Notes: generated by a model not told the origin, from the sequence alone. Shown: positions 49,120-58,944, numbered from the stretch's first letter. The stretch is DNA of 64,000 nucleotides from Vombatus ursinus (GCF_900497805.2 NW_020948739.1:8853420-8917419), one strand, 5' to 3'. Translations and numbers: made by a program.

Positions 49120-49275
49120 GGTACTCCTTGGCCAGAACACTAGACTATGTTTGGAATTGGTTCCTAGTCCTGATTTGGCCAGTCAAGACTGGCTTCTGAC
49201 CCCTCTGTGGACCTCAATTTCCACATCTGTGAAATGATGAGTTTGGATTAGATAATCTCTAAAGTGCTCATTTAT
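49120..49275 (+). repeat. MIR-type SINE
   Basis: 'acctcaatttccacatctgt' and 'ggattagataatctctaaag' match MIR. Confidence 0.75.
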
Positions 49276-49539
49276 TACATTTCTAGTTTATTATATTGAT
49301 TTATACTTTACTCGAGCTTAATAAGTAGAAACTTCTAATTATTCTTCTGAATCCCCACCTTAGGCATCTAAGCACTTCTCTTAAAAGTCTCCAATTTGCT
49401 CCTGGCCAAGGGTTTTTAAGAACGCAGCTCTAAAGCAATAAATCAGAGAAAAGTCTAATTCAAGGTATCAAATAAAGATCTAGAAGCACCTGCTTCCCCT
49501 GCTTTAAGAACATAACCAGTTCACAATCAGTTCTCTCCC

Positions 49540-49745
49540 CCACCCCACCTCCACCCCAAGGATTTACTTGTTATTTTCATTCCATCCTTAAATGTCTCCA
49601 TCATTAGAATGTGAACTCCTTGAGGGCAGGAACAGTATTTTTACCTTTCTTTGTATCACCAGCATTTAGCACAGTGCCTGGCACATTTTTGTTATTCCAA
49701 CAACTGGTACATAGTACGGGCTTAATAAATGCTTGTTGATTGAAA
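49540..49745 (+). repeat. L2 LINE 3' end with small internal insertion
   Basis: 'gaatgtgaactccttgaggg' and 'agcacagtgcctggcacatt' are followed by about 20 extra bases, then 'acatagtacgggcttaataa' 'atgcttgttgattg'. Confidence 0.9.
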
Positions 49746-51529
49746 GGTTTCAAAGCATCACAGGATATCAGTACAAAGCATCCTCCTTCCAGAGGATGGA
49801 CTTCGATTCATTCCAAGACCCATTCCCAATAAGTCACCTGGAATTAACATTTAGGTGCAAGTGACAAGCAAGTAACCTGGTATTTTATAGGGCAGTTTTA
49901 ATCAAATGGCCATGGAACCTAGGGGGCGTGAGTTATTGTTTAAATATGTAAAAAAAAAAAAATATGTAAGAACCACCAGCAAATCAGAAAAAGAAAAAAA
50001 TTCTGGCATAATTTTCCTTCTTCATTACAATGTTCTCAATTCTTGAAATTTCAGAATAGACCAACCAAAATACCTGACTTATATGAATCTCCATAGAATA
50101 TTTGCAAACAAATATAAGGCTATATAATAGAAGTAGATTTGGCAAGTGCTAGAAGGATCCACAAAGCTTTCTTTACATAATTAGCTCTAACCTTGCTGCT
50201 TTACAATGTAGAGTTAAAAATTCGGTATTTTAAAACATACACACATCTCTACACAAAATGCCAATGCAGAATTTAGTATCTGTGACTATTAAAGAAATGT
50301 TCGCTCTACAGAATCAAATAGCACAGTACCAGAATAATTATGATCAATGACTGTCCTTTTCTATAACTACCAGTAAATGAACCCTAATAAAAATTTATCT
50401 TAAGCCATCAAAACAGTGTTTTCAATTAAAGCTTCCCTTCAATTCAAAATAATTGACAAGACAGAACTCTTTTATACTTGAAGTGTTAGATTTTAAGAAG
50501 CAATGACACAATAACATAACTTAAAACTTGCCTGAGACAGTCAAATATGTCTCTTTCAAAAGGGCTTCTCTACATCTTCCCCACCAAAGTTAAATACTTC
50601 AAAATCGCACTATATATATGACTGCAGTCCCAAATGTTGATAACTGAAAAGAAAATATTCATAGGAAGACATTTCCACAACTACTACCTATGGCTTTCAA
50701 AAATGCTACTTACAGCACTATGTCTTCAACATCTGTTAAGACCTTAGGTAATGTAAAAATAATACAAAAATATTCTATTCTTTAAATTACATCTACTTTC
50801 CTTTTTAATCACAGATTTCTTTATATGTGATATAATTTTCTATACCCAGCATTACATTCAACAACAATTTTTAATTGATAATTTATGCATGCTAATAGTG
50901 ATAATTATCTTAACAAAGGTATAAATTTATACAATTTTCACATATATAAAAAGAAACAAAGACTTTTAAATTAAAGACCTGCTCCTATAAAAAAATGAAA
51001 AGCTGATTTAAAGTTTTTCCACGAAAAACAGCATAATTAAAATTCTTGGAACCTACAAATTAAGATACATACAAGAAAACATCCATTTCTCTACTCTCCT
51101 TGGTTCAGACTTTATATATAAAAAACATGAAATGTACAGAAACTTACAGGGTAATCTTACAGCTGTCAAGTGGCTTGATTTTACAGAAACTATCTAAATT
51201 TACTAAGCACCTTTGAATCTTTAAAAGCTTCATGGTAAAATGATATTTAAAATAGGACCACTGAAAGAAATGAAGAATTCAAAATAAGCAACTTGGGAAA
51301 GTTCTGACAATTCCATGTAGCTAACTCATTTCCTACCAAAACCTTAAAAAAAAAAAAACAAAAAAAAAACCCAATAATACGGCTTCAGTAAAATTGAACA
51401 CATCTTTACTTAAGTAAGAAATGAAACATCTTGCCCTCTAACTTAAGAACTGTTGCTGGCCACACTGGAAGTGCTTACATACATACAACTGAGAATGAAG
51501 GCCAATCTCTTAGCAGCAAGTTAGGCAGC
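49746..51529. other. Intronic stretch without recognised features
   Basis: AT-rich with A-runs (49950, 51345-51370). No repeat family or exon recognised up to the edge of the CpG island. Confidence 0.45.
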
Positions 51530-52961
51530 CTCTTCCTCCGGGGAAGCACATGACAAACAGGGCGTCATGCGAATTGTGTCACCGGGTCACCGGCAAAAAT
51601 TACATGTAACTCCCCAACTTCAGTCCAATATGGCCTTCCAAGGCCTGAACAAGTATATCCAGGGTCTAGCACACTAACAGGGGAAAGCTTAAATTGACCT
51701 ACTTTCTCATCCTGTAAACACTGAGCCCAGGGTTGGACCTAAGACAGGATTTAATGGAGGCCTCTTCTCAACCTTCTCCGAGCCTCTGTTGCAACAGTGA
51801 AGGAACTTTCCTGCTTTTTCTAGGATCAAAGTGAAGTGCAGCCCCGTAATTCTGTATCTTATCTGCTAGGCCATGGGGAGCAAGAAAAAGGGCATCCAAA
51901 CCCAACACATTCCAATTTTTAAAAACAAAACAATATGTAACTACCCCGTAAACCCGTGGCAAACCCTTCTCCGGGATTAAGAAAAGCAGTTTTTTACTAA
52001 CTTGACCAAGATACATTGTCTTCTGCTATATTACAATTGGGGACGCCCCTCCCCCTATGATGTTGAGGAGAGACTAAAAAAGAGAGAAAAAGCGAACATC
52101 AAAAGGCTGGCCGGTCAGGGTGATAATGGCCTGACTATACCCATTTCGGGATGTGCTACCACCTCCATCTCTTTTTCCCTCTTGGCTTGGTTTCGACCCC
52201 CTCCCTGGATCGGCATGCCTCACCACAGCAGGGGCTCAAATTAAATAATCATAATCATAATCATGGCGTTTCCTCCTGTCCACCCCCCCCACTAGCATTC
52301 CCCCCCCTCCGAAACTGCGAATGGGCTACTCCCCTTTCCCGTAGTGGGCCAAAGCCTACACCGTCCGCTCCTTCTGATAGCTCTCCGGCCCGGGATCCAG
52401 GCCACCCAGAGACCCAGCGCACACTTCATCCAGTCCCTCCACCCCCCCACCGCCACCCCCGAGGCCCGGACTCCTCGGTCACCTTCCCTCCCTTTTCACC
52501 TCCACCATCCCCCATCCGCATTGTCTGTCTCAATTCAACTTTGACTAATATGGATTCCTCGGGCCTGGGCCCGGCAGTAATTACAACCTACTCCTCCTAG
52601 GGAAAAGGGCTGCTTGGGTCGCTCCCCTCTCTCCTGGTCAACATGATTCCCAGGGAGAGGCTGGAATAAGCCCATCGGTTCCCCCTCCCCTCTCCTCCCC
52701 CTCCCCAGCACCAGAAGTTTACCCTGGACAGGGCCTAAATCCGAGAGGCAGGAAGAGGAGGAGGAAGAGGAGGAAGAGAGAGTAAGACACCTACAACCTC
52801 CCCTTCCCATGTCCCCCCCCAAAAAAATCCCCCACCAGCCCACTCCCAGCAACCCCAGGTCCCGTGGCGCCGCACTGCCCCACCTCCGATTAAGAGGAGG
52901 AGATGGGAGGGCAGGGGGATGGGAAAGGTAAATTGGGGGGTTCATCCTCCCCCCCCGTCCC

Positions 52962-52970
52962 CCTTACCTG
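52962..52970 (-). other. UBR5: UBR5 exon 1 splice donor
   Basis: On the minus strand the sequence is CAG|GTAAGGG, with the exon ending at 52968 and intron bases GT at 52967-52966. It matches the U2-type donor consensus MAG|GTRAG and falls where the UBR5 reading frame leaves exon 1 after ...LND plus AG. Confidence 0.9.
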
Positions 52971-53029
52971 TCATTGAGCTGGTCCTCGGTGCCCGGCAGC
53001 GGGTGAACGACGAAATGGATGGACGTCAT
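52968..53029 (-). CDS. UBR5: UBR5 first coding exon, N-terminal 20 codons
   Basis: Read on the minus strand, ATG at 53029-53027 opens MTSIHFVVHPLPG and continues to ...EDQLND, which I recognise as the N-terminus of UBR5 (EDD1), a HECT-type E3 ubiquitin ligase of roughly 2,800 residues that binds N-degrons and acts largely in the nucleus. The exon has 20 full codons plus two bases (AG) of an Arg codon that the next exon completes. It ends exactly at CAG|GTAAGGG, a strong splice donor. The start has A at -3 and +4 (GCACCATGA), a good initiation context. Only this tip of the protein is present; the UBA, UBR-box, MLLE and HECT domains known for the family lie in later exons outside the window. 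Family identity comes from the remembered mammalian sequence. I see no stop or frameshift. Confidence 0.93.
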
Positions 53030-53169
53030 GGTGCTTCCTCCTCGTCCTCCTCCCTAGGACACCCCACCTCCCTCGCGCTAACCCGTCCCCCCCCTCCCCC
53101 CCAAAAAAACAACCCCTCTTCTCGTCCTCCTCCTCCTCCCAGTCCCCAAAAGGAGGGAACCAAATGCGC

Positions 53170-53470
53170 AGGGGCCGTCTCCTCCTCCCCCTCCTCGGGC
53201 TTCTCCTCCTCCTCCTCCTCCTCCTCGTCCTCGTCCTCCGGCTCCCCCCCGCTCCGGGCTGTGTGTGCGAGGCCGGCCGGCCGGCCGGGCTGGCGGGCGG
53301 GCAGACGGGCGAGCAGGCGGACGACCCACCCGCCAGCAGCTCCCCCTGCGCCGAGAGGGGAGGAGGAGGAAGACGAGGAGGAGGGAGGGGGAGAGGAGGG
53401 AGGCGGAGGGAGGAGGAGGAGGGAAGAGGACGAAGAGCCGGAGAGGGGGCGAGGTGGGGGTGCGGGAGGA
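53170..53470. repeat. Complementary (TCC)n and (GGA)n tracts flanking a GGCCGGCC palindrome
   Basis: On the plus strand, repeated CTC/TCC triplets run at about 53170-53245 and repeated GAG/GGA triplets at about 53352-53470. Between them, near 53271-53286, is a self-complementary run of GGCC units. The two outer tracts can pair in cis, so the UBR5 leader can form a long GC-rich stem-loop. The GGA tract in the transcript could also form G-quadruplex. The long open frames here on both strands are composition artefacts. Confidence 0.75.
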
Positions 53471-53678
53471 GGAGGAGGCTGGAGAACGAGGACGAGATCG
53501 GGGCCGCGGCTGGGCGGACAGGCGGGCGTCGGGAGCCGGGAGGGCTTGAGGAGGTAGCCCAGAGACGTGCTGGGAGTGACTGGGCTACCGGTACGCCGGG
53601 GACTGGAGTGGGGCGGCGGACGGGGGGGGGATCGGGCGTGGGGGGGGAGGTGGGGAGGGAGATGAGTCCGCACCGCGC

Positions 53679-53723
53679 TCACAGGCGAGACGCCTCTACC
53701 GCCACCAGCACCGCCGCCGCCAT
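53679..53723 (-). CDS. 14-codon upstream ORF in the UBR5 leader
   Basis: ATG at 53723-53721, inside the TISU-type element, opens MAAAVLVAVEASRL and stops at TGA (53681-53679), about 650 nt before the UBR5 start codon. No other ATG lies between this uORF and the UBR5 start, so ribosomes that reinitiate or scan past it would next meet the correct start. Translation is inferred. If the cap site lies downstream of 53723 the uORF is not transcribed. Confidence 0.45.
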   Translation of the reverse strand: MAAAVLVAVEASRL

Positions 53724-53727
53724 CTTC
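53716..53727 (-). promoter_or_regulatory. TISU / YY1-type element in the UBR5 leader
   Basis: The minus strand reads GAAGATGGCGGC, an exact fit to the TISU consensus SAASATGGCGGC and the YY1 core AAGATGGCGGC, in the transcript-sense orientation usual for first-exon YY1 sites. TISU elements normally lie 5-30 nt from the cap and drive scanning-free initiation. Here the ATG is not the UBR5 start but that of a short upstream ORF. Activity is inferred from the motif only. Confidence 0.7.
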
Positions 53728-53769
53728 ACTTCTGCCCCAGTTTCTCCCTCTCGCAAGCCCCGCTTCCGA

Positions 53770-53778
53770 GGGGCGGGG
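53770..53778 (+). promoter_or_regulatory. GC box (Sp1/KLF type)
   Basis: GGGGCGGGG sits just upstream of the inferred UBR5 start region and inside the CpG island. It matches the Sp1/KLF consensus. Occupancy is inferred from motif and position only. Confidence 0.5.
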
Positions 53779-53881
53779 GAGGGGGGAGGAGGGAGGAGGG
53801 AGGAGACGGGCAGGCGGGGGGAGGGGGGAGAGGGAGGGGAGAGAGAAAGAGGACGGGGGCAATTCACGTTACGGCTCTACT

Positions 53882-53889
53882 GATTGGTC
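53882..53889 (-). promoter_or_regulatory. Proximal CCAAT box (NF-Y type)
   Basis: GATTGGTC on the plus strand is GACCAATC in the UBR5 orientation, an NF-Y core with preferred flanks, about 130-160 bp upstream of the inferred start region. A second identical 8-mer lies 49 bp farther up, and paired NF-Y sites are common in CpG-island promoters. Confidence 0.6.
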
Positions 53890-53930
53890 GGCGCCGCGTT
53901 GGAAGGCCACGAAGCTGTAAGAACGGGGGA

Positions 53931-53938
53931 GATTGGTC
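53931..53938 (-). promoter_or_regulatory. Distal CCAAT box (NF-Y type)
   Basis: This is a second copy of GATTGGTC, identical over 8 bases to the one at 53882 and 49 bp away in the same orientation. The exact repetition makes chance less likely than for one site. Confidence 0.55.
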
Positions 53939-54007
53939 CGGGTATCTCTCCGCCTTCCCTAGCCCTCCCGTGTACGGGACGATAGGGAGCTAGCATTTTG
54001 GCCAGAG

Positions 54008-54013
54008 CACGTG
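54008..54013. promoter_or_regulatory. Canonical E-box CACGTG
   Basis: A palindromic CACGTG lies at the upstream edge of the CpG island, about 250 bp above the inferred UBR5 start. It is the core for USF/MYC-MAX-type factors. This is a motif-only call, and a 6-mer can occur by chance. Confidence 0.35.
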
Positions 54014-54299
54014 TTATAGGGGAGGAGGGAAGAGAAGGGAAGAGCCCAGACCGGCCTGGGTGAGAGTACGAGAGTGAGTGCGAGAGGGTATCCCGGTGGG
54101 AAGCGCAGAGGAGGAGCCTGTTAACATGTTTTCTCCTTGATTTCCCTGGAGCAACCCTAATTATTTTAAGAACTGTGGGGCTTTTATCTCCTTTTCTTGA
54201 TCTGCTGTTGTATTTAAAGTGAACGTGTACAAACAGTTAAAGGAGGAAAAACTGTTAGAATAATAAGCAAGATGGGGAAGGTTTTCTGGGGACCTAAAG

Positions 54300-54475
54300 A
54301 TCATAGGAACTAGAATTCGAGAAATTTATACCTTGAACAGTAGAGATCCTTGAGTCCAATTTAATCTGATTTCACAAATAAAAGGAAGCTGGGGCCCAGA
54401 GAGATGAAGTCAGCCATGACTAGAACCCAAGTTTCCTAGCTACAGGCATATATATTCCACTATACCTTTATGCCT
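54300..54475 (-). repeat. MIR-type SINE
   Basis: 'tgatttcacaaataaaagga' and 'tattccactatacctttatg' are antisense MIR, the first repeat upstream of the CpG island. Confidence 0.65.
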
Positions 54476-54504
54476 CTAACTTTTTCATTTTACAGCCTAA
54501 TCCC

Positions 54505-55145
54505 CCCCATGAAGATTTTAAAAAGAATTTTATGCTGTACCTACCCTTTGACCCATCAGTACCACTACTAGATCTGTATCACAAAGAGATAAAAGGACCT
54601 ATATGTACAAAAATATTTAAAACAACTCTTTTTGTAGTGACAAAGAATTGGACTTTGAGGGGATGCCAATCAATTGGGGAATGGCTGAACAAATTGTGGC
54701 ATGATTGTGATGGAGTACTATTGTGCTGTAAGAAATCAGAAAAAAGGTGGCAAGACTTAACGTGAGTTTATGCAAAATGAAGTGACAAGAACAGATTATT
54801 GTGCACAGTAACAGTTATAATGATGATCAGCTGTGAAAGACTTGACTTCTCTGATCAAGACAGTGATCTAAAACAATTCCAAAGGACTCATGAAGAAAAA
54901 ATGCTGTCTCCCTCCAGAAGGAACTAATGAATTGAATGCAAATTGAAGTATATTTTTCCTCACTTATTTTTCTTGCATTTTTTTAATATGGAAATGTTTT
55001 GCATGATTTCACATGTATAATCGATATTTGGCTTGCCTTTTTAGTAAGTGGGGAAGGGGTGGGAGGAAGGAAGTAAATTTGGAACTCAAAATTTAAAAAG
55101 AAAAGAATGATAAAAATAAATAATAAAGTTTTAAACTATTTTTTT
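54505..55145 (+). repeat. L1 ORF2 C-terminus and 3' UTR
   Basis: The translation at 54532-54765 reads YLPFDPSVPLLDLYHKEIKG ... QSIGEWLNKLWHD, the L1 ORF2 C-terminal region (family: IPFDPAIPLLGIYP...). The 3' UTR and 'ggaactcaaaatttaaaaag' A-rich end follow. It is 5'-truncated. Confidence 0.92.
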
Positions 55146-55239
55146 AAAAAATGAGGTCAGTGTTCCTCCACTTATATTGGACTTGGTTGGGGACCCTTGT
55201 CCTAGTTAATTTCCTGGTTAAGGCTCTGGTGCTACCCAC

Positions 55240-55390
55240 GTGCAATCAATCAATTAATTATTAAGAGCTCACTGTAGTAGGAATTTCATAAATGGTAGTT
55301 GGTTGATTGATTTCCAGGTACTGTGCTAGGGGAGTAGAACACAGAATGAGACAATTCCTGCCCTCAGAGAGCTTACATTGGGGATGTTTT
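55240..55390 (-). repeat. L2 LINE tail
   Basis: 'tactgtgctaggggagtaga' and 'ctgccctcagagagcttaca' are antisense L2. Confidence 0.7.
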
Positions 55391-56254
55391 CTGCTTTATT
55401 ACCTTCTACAGTATGGGCTTTTCATCCTTTCAAGCCCTCACCCAGTGGAGTCTTGGCACCAAAAAACATTCCCCAAACAACTTCTACTAAGCATTCCCTC
55501 CATGGACGGCAGGCATGGCCAGACCTCTGGTAATCCTTTTTCATATTAAAATAAATGTCTGTCCTAACTTTCAAAGGATTGATAAAGAGTTTTGAATTAC
55601 ACATTAAGTGGAAAAAAATTTAATGGATAAATGTTAAAATCATTATAGTCTTTGCACAGCAAATAAGGAGTGAGTGACTCATAAAAAATTTATGAATTGG
55701 AAATTATTTAAACAGAAGTAACATAAATTTTCCCACTGAAAATGGAATTATAAAGGGATAAAAGAGATAGGTCAAGTTAGGTCCCAAACCTCAACAGTGG
55801 CAGTATTAAGAAAACATGAATCCAGATCTCTAGTGAGATACTTTAAATATGTATCCTAAACAACTATGCTGTTAACTTAGGTTTTATAAAACTTTATTGT
55901 ACCTTTTTCAAAGGTCTATTGAAAAAATTTTCAGCAAAACATGGACATCAAGAATTATACATAAGGCAGGATGGTCTAAATACCACATGGGACTAGTAAT
56001 GGGACACTTTCATAGGTCACCACTTCCAACATTGACCCAGATTACTTTAGGTTCAAAAAGTATTTCAGACAGCTGTTCTGTAAAAGCCCATGTGAACTGA
56101 GTCTAGGATGCTGATCTATTTCCATAACACAGAAAGTGGTATGCAACTAATTCTAAATTTTACTACTTGTTGGCACTCTCAATAGAAAAACTAAAATTTC
56201 CTAAGCCTTAAGGATTCAACTAGTGAGGCAGTTTGGCAGCCTCATATGTCCAGT
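55391..56254. other. Upstream intergenic stretch without recognised features
   Basis: No gene or repeat family recognised. Open frames of 60-80 codons carry no motif. Confidence 0.4.
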
Positions 56255-57130
56255 CGGGTCAACAAGTATTTATTACACCATATATTATTTTGTGCCAGGC
56301 ACTGTGCTAAATGCTGGGGACACAAAGAAAGACGGGAAAAAAAAACAGTCCCTGGCCCCTTAGAAACTCAAAATCTAACTTGAGTGGGGTGGGGCAGGAC
56401 AATATGCAAAGGATTATGTTCAAACAAGCTATATAGAGGATAAATTGGAAGTAATTTCAGCAGGAAAACACTAACATTAAGGACTGGGAAAGTCTTCCTG
56501 CAGAAGGTGAGATTTTAGCTAAAATTTGAAAGCTTGAAGGAGGCCAAGAAGAGCATTCTAGGCATGGGGGGACAACCAGTGAAAATTCACAATAAAGAGA
56601 TGGAGTGTCCTGTGTGAGGGAAAGCCAGAAGACCAAAGTCATCAGACCTTAGAATCTATAGAGGGGCGTAAAGTATAAGAAGACTGAAAAGATAGGAAGG
56701 AACCAGGTTGTAAAGAGCTTTAAAAACCAAAGAGAGCATTTTATATTTGATCAATAAGAGGCCACTGAAATTTACTGAATCTGGGAGTGACATAGTTAGG
56801 GGTTTTAAGATCACTTTGATAGCTGAATGAAGGAGGGACTGGAGCGGGAGAGACCAACCAGTAAGCTATTGCAATAGTCCAGTCATGAAGGTATTTGAAT
56901 AATGTAAAAAGAAGAGGAAGGGAAAATAGGGAGCTCTTGATGAATTGCCTCAATTTCTTTAGTGAATTCTGAAGCAAGGTTCTAAACTGAGAAGGGGAAG
57001 GGAGGAGAGCCATAGGAGGTTTGAAAAAAGTCACCATGGTGAGTGGGATCATGAATTAATTAAGGAGATGGAAAAAAGATTTCCTTACAAAAGCAGGAGA
57101 CCAGTTGATATTATGTAACGTAAACTTGTA
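56255..57130 (-). repeat. L2 LINE 3' region, long
   Basis: Antisense tail ('gccaggcactgtgctaaatg'), 3' UTR ('aggcatggggggacaaccag', 'gttgtaaagagctttaaaaa') and RT end ('gctattgcaatagtccagtc'). From about 56890 a further conserved segment ('gaattgcctcaatttcttta') probably belongs to the same family. Confidence 0.85.
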
Positions 57131-57374
57131 ATAGACCAAGTTAGCATGATTTTATGATCTCTCCAGTTTCATTCAACAGGGAATGAATAGGAACAGCAAC
57201 AATAGATGGTAGAAGTAATTAAAAGGATGGGCAGGGTGATAGGATAAGAGGAAAAGGGACTTGAAAGAAGAGGACATTGTAGAGTCAAACTGGTTCATGA
57301 AAGGGTCAAGAATGGGAAAGGTAGGAGGAATAAAGCCAGTACGGGAGTGATGGTCTGCACTGAGTGGATAGAAA

Positions 57375-57478
57375 GCCATCCTCTGGGTCAGGAAGACATG
57401 ACTTCAAATTCTGCTTTGACACATATATACTGGCTATATGATCCCAGGCAAATCATGTAACTCTCTAAATTAGAAAGC
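57375..57478 (+). repeat. MIR-type SINE fragment
   Basis: 'gactatcttg'-type core is lost, but 'ggaagacatgacttcaaatt' and 'tatgatcccaggcaaatcat' are recognisable. Confidence 0.6.
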
Positions 57479-57769
57479 AGTTGGCCTTCATTAGTAAGGA
57501 GAGTTTCCTTACTAGCAGTTTCTGACAGATGAAATTACAAGTCTGGATCAAAAAAAAAAAGAGGAAATGGGTATAATATTGAGTTTGGGAAATAACTAAC
57601 AGACCTTTTTGTCCTGAAAGTACAATGTGTGAAGAAAAGTAATATGAGACACATATGAGACACAGTTAAGTTAGAGGGAGACTGGAGGCATAGGAATCAG
57701 TTAGAAGCCTGTTATGTCCAGAGGAGAGGTCTTGATCTAGGATGGGATGCTAAATTACTAGAGAATGCA

Positions 57770-57885
57770 TTCCACTGGAATTTAAGCTCCTTGAGGACAA
57801 AGAATTTTAAATTTTGGTATCTCAGAACCTGATTCAATATTATTGCACATAGTAGGCACTTAATAAATGTTTGTTGAATTGTGTT
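57770..57885 (+). repeat. L2 LINE tail
   Basis: 'ggaatttaagctccttgagg' and 'gcacatagtaggcacttaat' 'aaatgtttgttgaatt' form the sense L2 terminus. Confidence 0.88.
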
Positions 57886-57964
57886 ATCTCCTAATATTCT
57901 GGTGCAACAATGGTTTTTTCAATACCCTCTACCTCAACATGGGTGTAAAAATTATATTATGTAA

Positions 57965-58065
57965 ATGTGAGGTGCTATAGATAAAGTACAAAGAATGAAA
58001 TAATCCCTACTTTCAAAGAGCCTCCATTCTAATAAGAGAGACAACAAGGACATATATAAATACAT
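57965..58065 (-). repeat. L2 LINE fragment
   Basis: 'ttcaaagagcctccattcta' 'ataagagagacaacaaggac' is antisense L2 next to the tail. Confidence 0.55.
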
Positions 58066-58111
58066 ACAGCATAAATATAAAGAGAATGAATATAAATATA
58101 TGTGTATAAAA

Positions 58112-58607
58112 AGTAGATAATAATAACAATAGCTATTATTCATACAGTGCTTTAAGATTTGCAAGTGTGCTTAATCATTTTCATTTGGGTCTGACCTGAC
58201 CCCATTTGGGGTTGTCATTTCCTTCTCCCGTTCATTTTACAGATGAGGAAACTGAGGCAAACAGGTTTAAGTGATTTGTTCAAGATCATAGGGCTAGTAA
58301 ATGTCTGAGGTGGGTTTTGAACTCAGGTCCTCCAGACTCCAGGACTGGTACTCTATCCATTGGGCCTCCTAGCTGCCCCAAGATTTACAAAGTGCTTTTC
58401 AAATATTTATCTCATTTGATCCTCACAACAAACCTGGAAGGTAGGTACTACTAATCATCCTCATTTTAAAAACTAAGAAACTGATCTATGGAGAAGTTAG
58501 GTAATATTTACCCAGAGTCACACAGCTATTAAGTGTCTGAGGACAAATTTGAACTCAAATCATACTGATTCCAGGTCCTGCATTGTATCCACTGTGTCAC
58601 TTAGATA
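58112..58607 (-). repeat. MIR-type SINE split by a younger SINE
   Basis: The left part (58112-58160, 'acaatagctattattcatac') and right part (58380-58607, 'tttgatcctcacaacaaacc', 'gagtcacacagctattaagt') make one antisense MIR. The split carries a target-site duplication. Confidence 0.9.
58161..58379 (-). mobile_element. tRNA SINE with RTE-like tail, nested in MIR
   Basis: Antisense: 'tgaccccatttggggttgtc', 'cattttacagatgaggaaac' and the head 'attgggcctcctagctgccc'. It is flanked by AAGATTTGCAA (58150-58160) and AAGATTTACAA (58380-58390), an 11-bp duplication with one difference. Confidence 0.92.
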
Positions 58608-58944
58608 AATACAATGTATCACATGTAGATCTTTGGGGACTTTAACCAAATTTATGTTCTCACGGGCTAGTGAGGTCCCCAGAGCTAAGCTACATCTCCC
58701 TATTGTGATTCCAGGGGTACTGCTGAGGGGCTGAGATGTCTTTCTAATGCTGTTGACTTGAGGCACATTTCCCCCACCCCTACAACTTGATCCCTGAGTA
58801 AAGTGGGCTCAAATTTACAGTAATGGCTACAAAATATTCTTCCCAACAAATTCACCTCTAATTGTGTCATAGCAAGGATATATTGCTCCCTTGCTTATGA
58901 GGCACAATATTTTAGTGGCTGAGTTGCTACTGATAGACCAGGTC
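58608..58944. other. Intergenic stretch without recognised features
   Basis: Nothing recognised. Confidence 0.4.

Larger units (their letters stand above)
1..52967 (-). other. UBR5: UBR5 intron 1 (open at the left edge)
   Basis: Everything left of the donor at 52967 is inferred to be first intron. I read the minus strand for the next expected UBR5 residues (LREVSEKLNKYNL...) and later ones and found no match. The exon-sized minus-strand open frames here are repeats or unrecognised. The intron is therefore at least 52.9 kb, long but plausible for this gene. It holds LINE, SINE and DNA-element relics described separately, plus a repeat-poor centre at about 24.3-29.6 kb. A missed short exon is possible. 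Confidence 0.7.
52968..53750 (-). other. UBR5: UBR5 exon 1 (5' leader plus first codons), 5' edge approximate
   Basis: The 3' edge at 52968 is fixed by the splice donor. The 5' edge is inferred: a TISU/YY1-type element at 53716-53727 usually lies within about 30 nt of the cap site, so transcription may start near 53730-53755. CCAAT boxes farther up (53882, 53931) fit this. The leader is very GC-rich. On the transcript it carries C/T-rich tracts, a GGCCGGCC palindrome and GGA-rich tracts, in that order. The only ATG between 53723 and the UBR5 start is that of a short upstream ORF. Transcript data could move the 5' end by a hundred bases or more. Confidence 0.65.
51530..54110. promoter_or_regulatory. 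CpG island over the UBR5 promoter and first exon
   Basis: Base composition changes from AT-rich intron to GC- and CpG-rich DNA, with isolated CpGs from about 51.53 kb, dense CpG from about 52.9 kb and a peak at about 53.24-53.96 kb. It fades by about 54.11 kb, where MIR and L1 relics resume. It contains no interspersed repeat I can recognise. This is typical of an unmethylated housekeeping promoter. There is no TATA box at a sensible distance, consistent with dispersed initiation. Confidence 0.88.

Noticed and set aside
53026-53862. 278-codon minus-strand open frame ending in a TGA that overlaps the UBR5 ATG (ATGA)
   Set aside because: It has no ATG; the frame opens at TTG and is open only because the DNA is GC- and triplet-repeat-rich. 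The Pro/Ser/Glu runs are composition artefacts, so it is not a reinitiation uORF.
53164-53883. Long plus-strand Arg/Gly-rich open frame in the CpG island
   Set aside because: It is the antisense shadow of the triplet tracts, with no domain, start context or splice support.
54532-54765. 77-codon plus-strand frame upstream of UBR5
   Set aside because: It is the L1 ORF2 C-terminus (FDPSVPLL..., GEWLNKLW), not a neighbouring gene.
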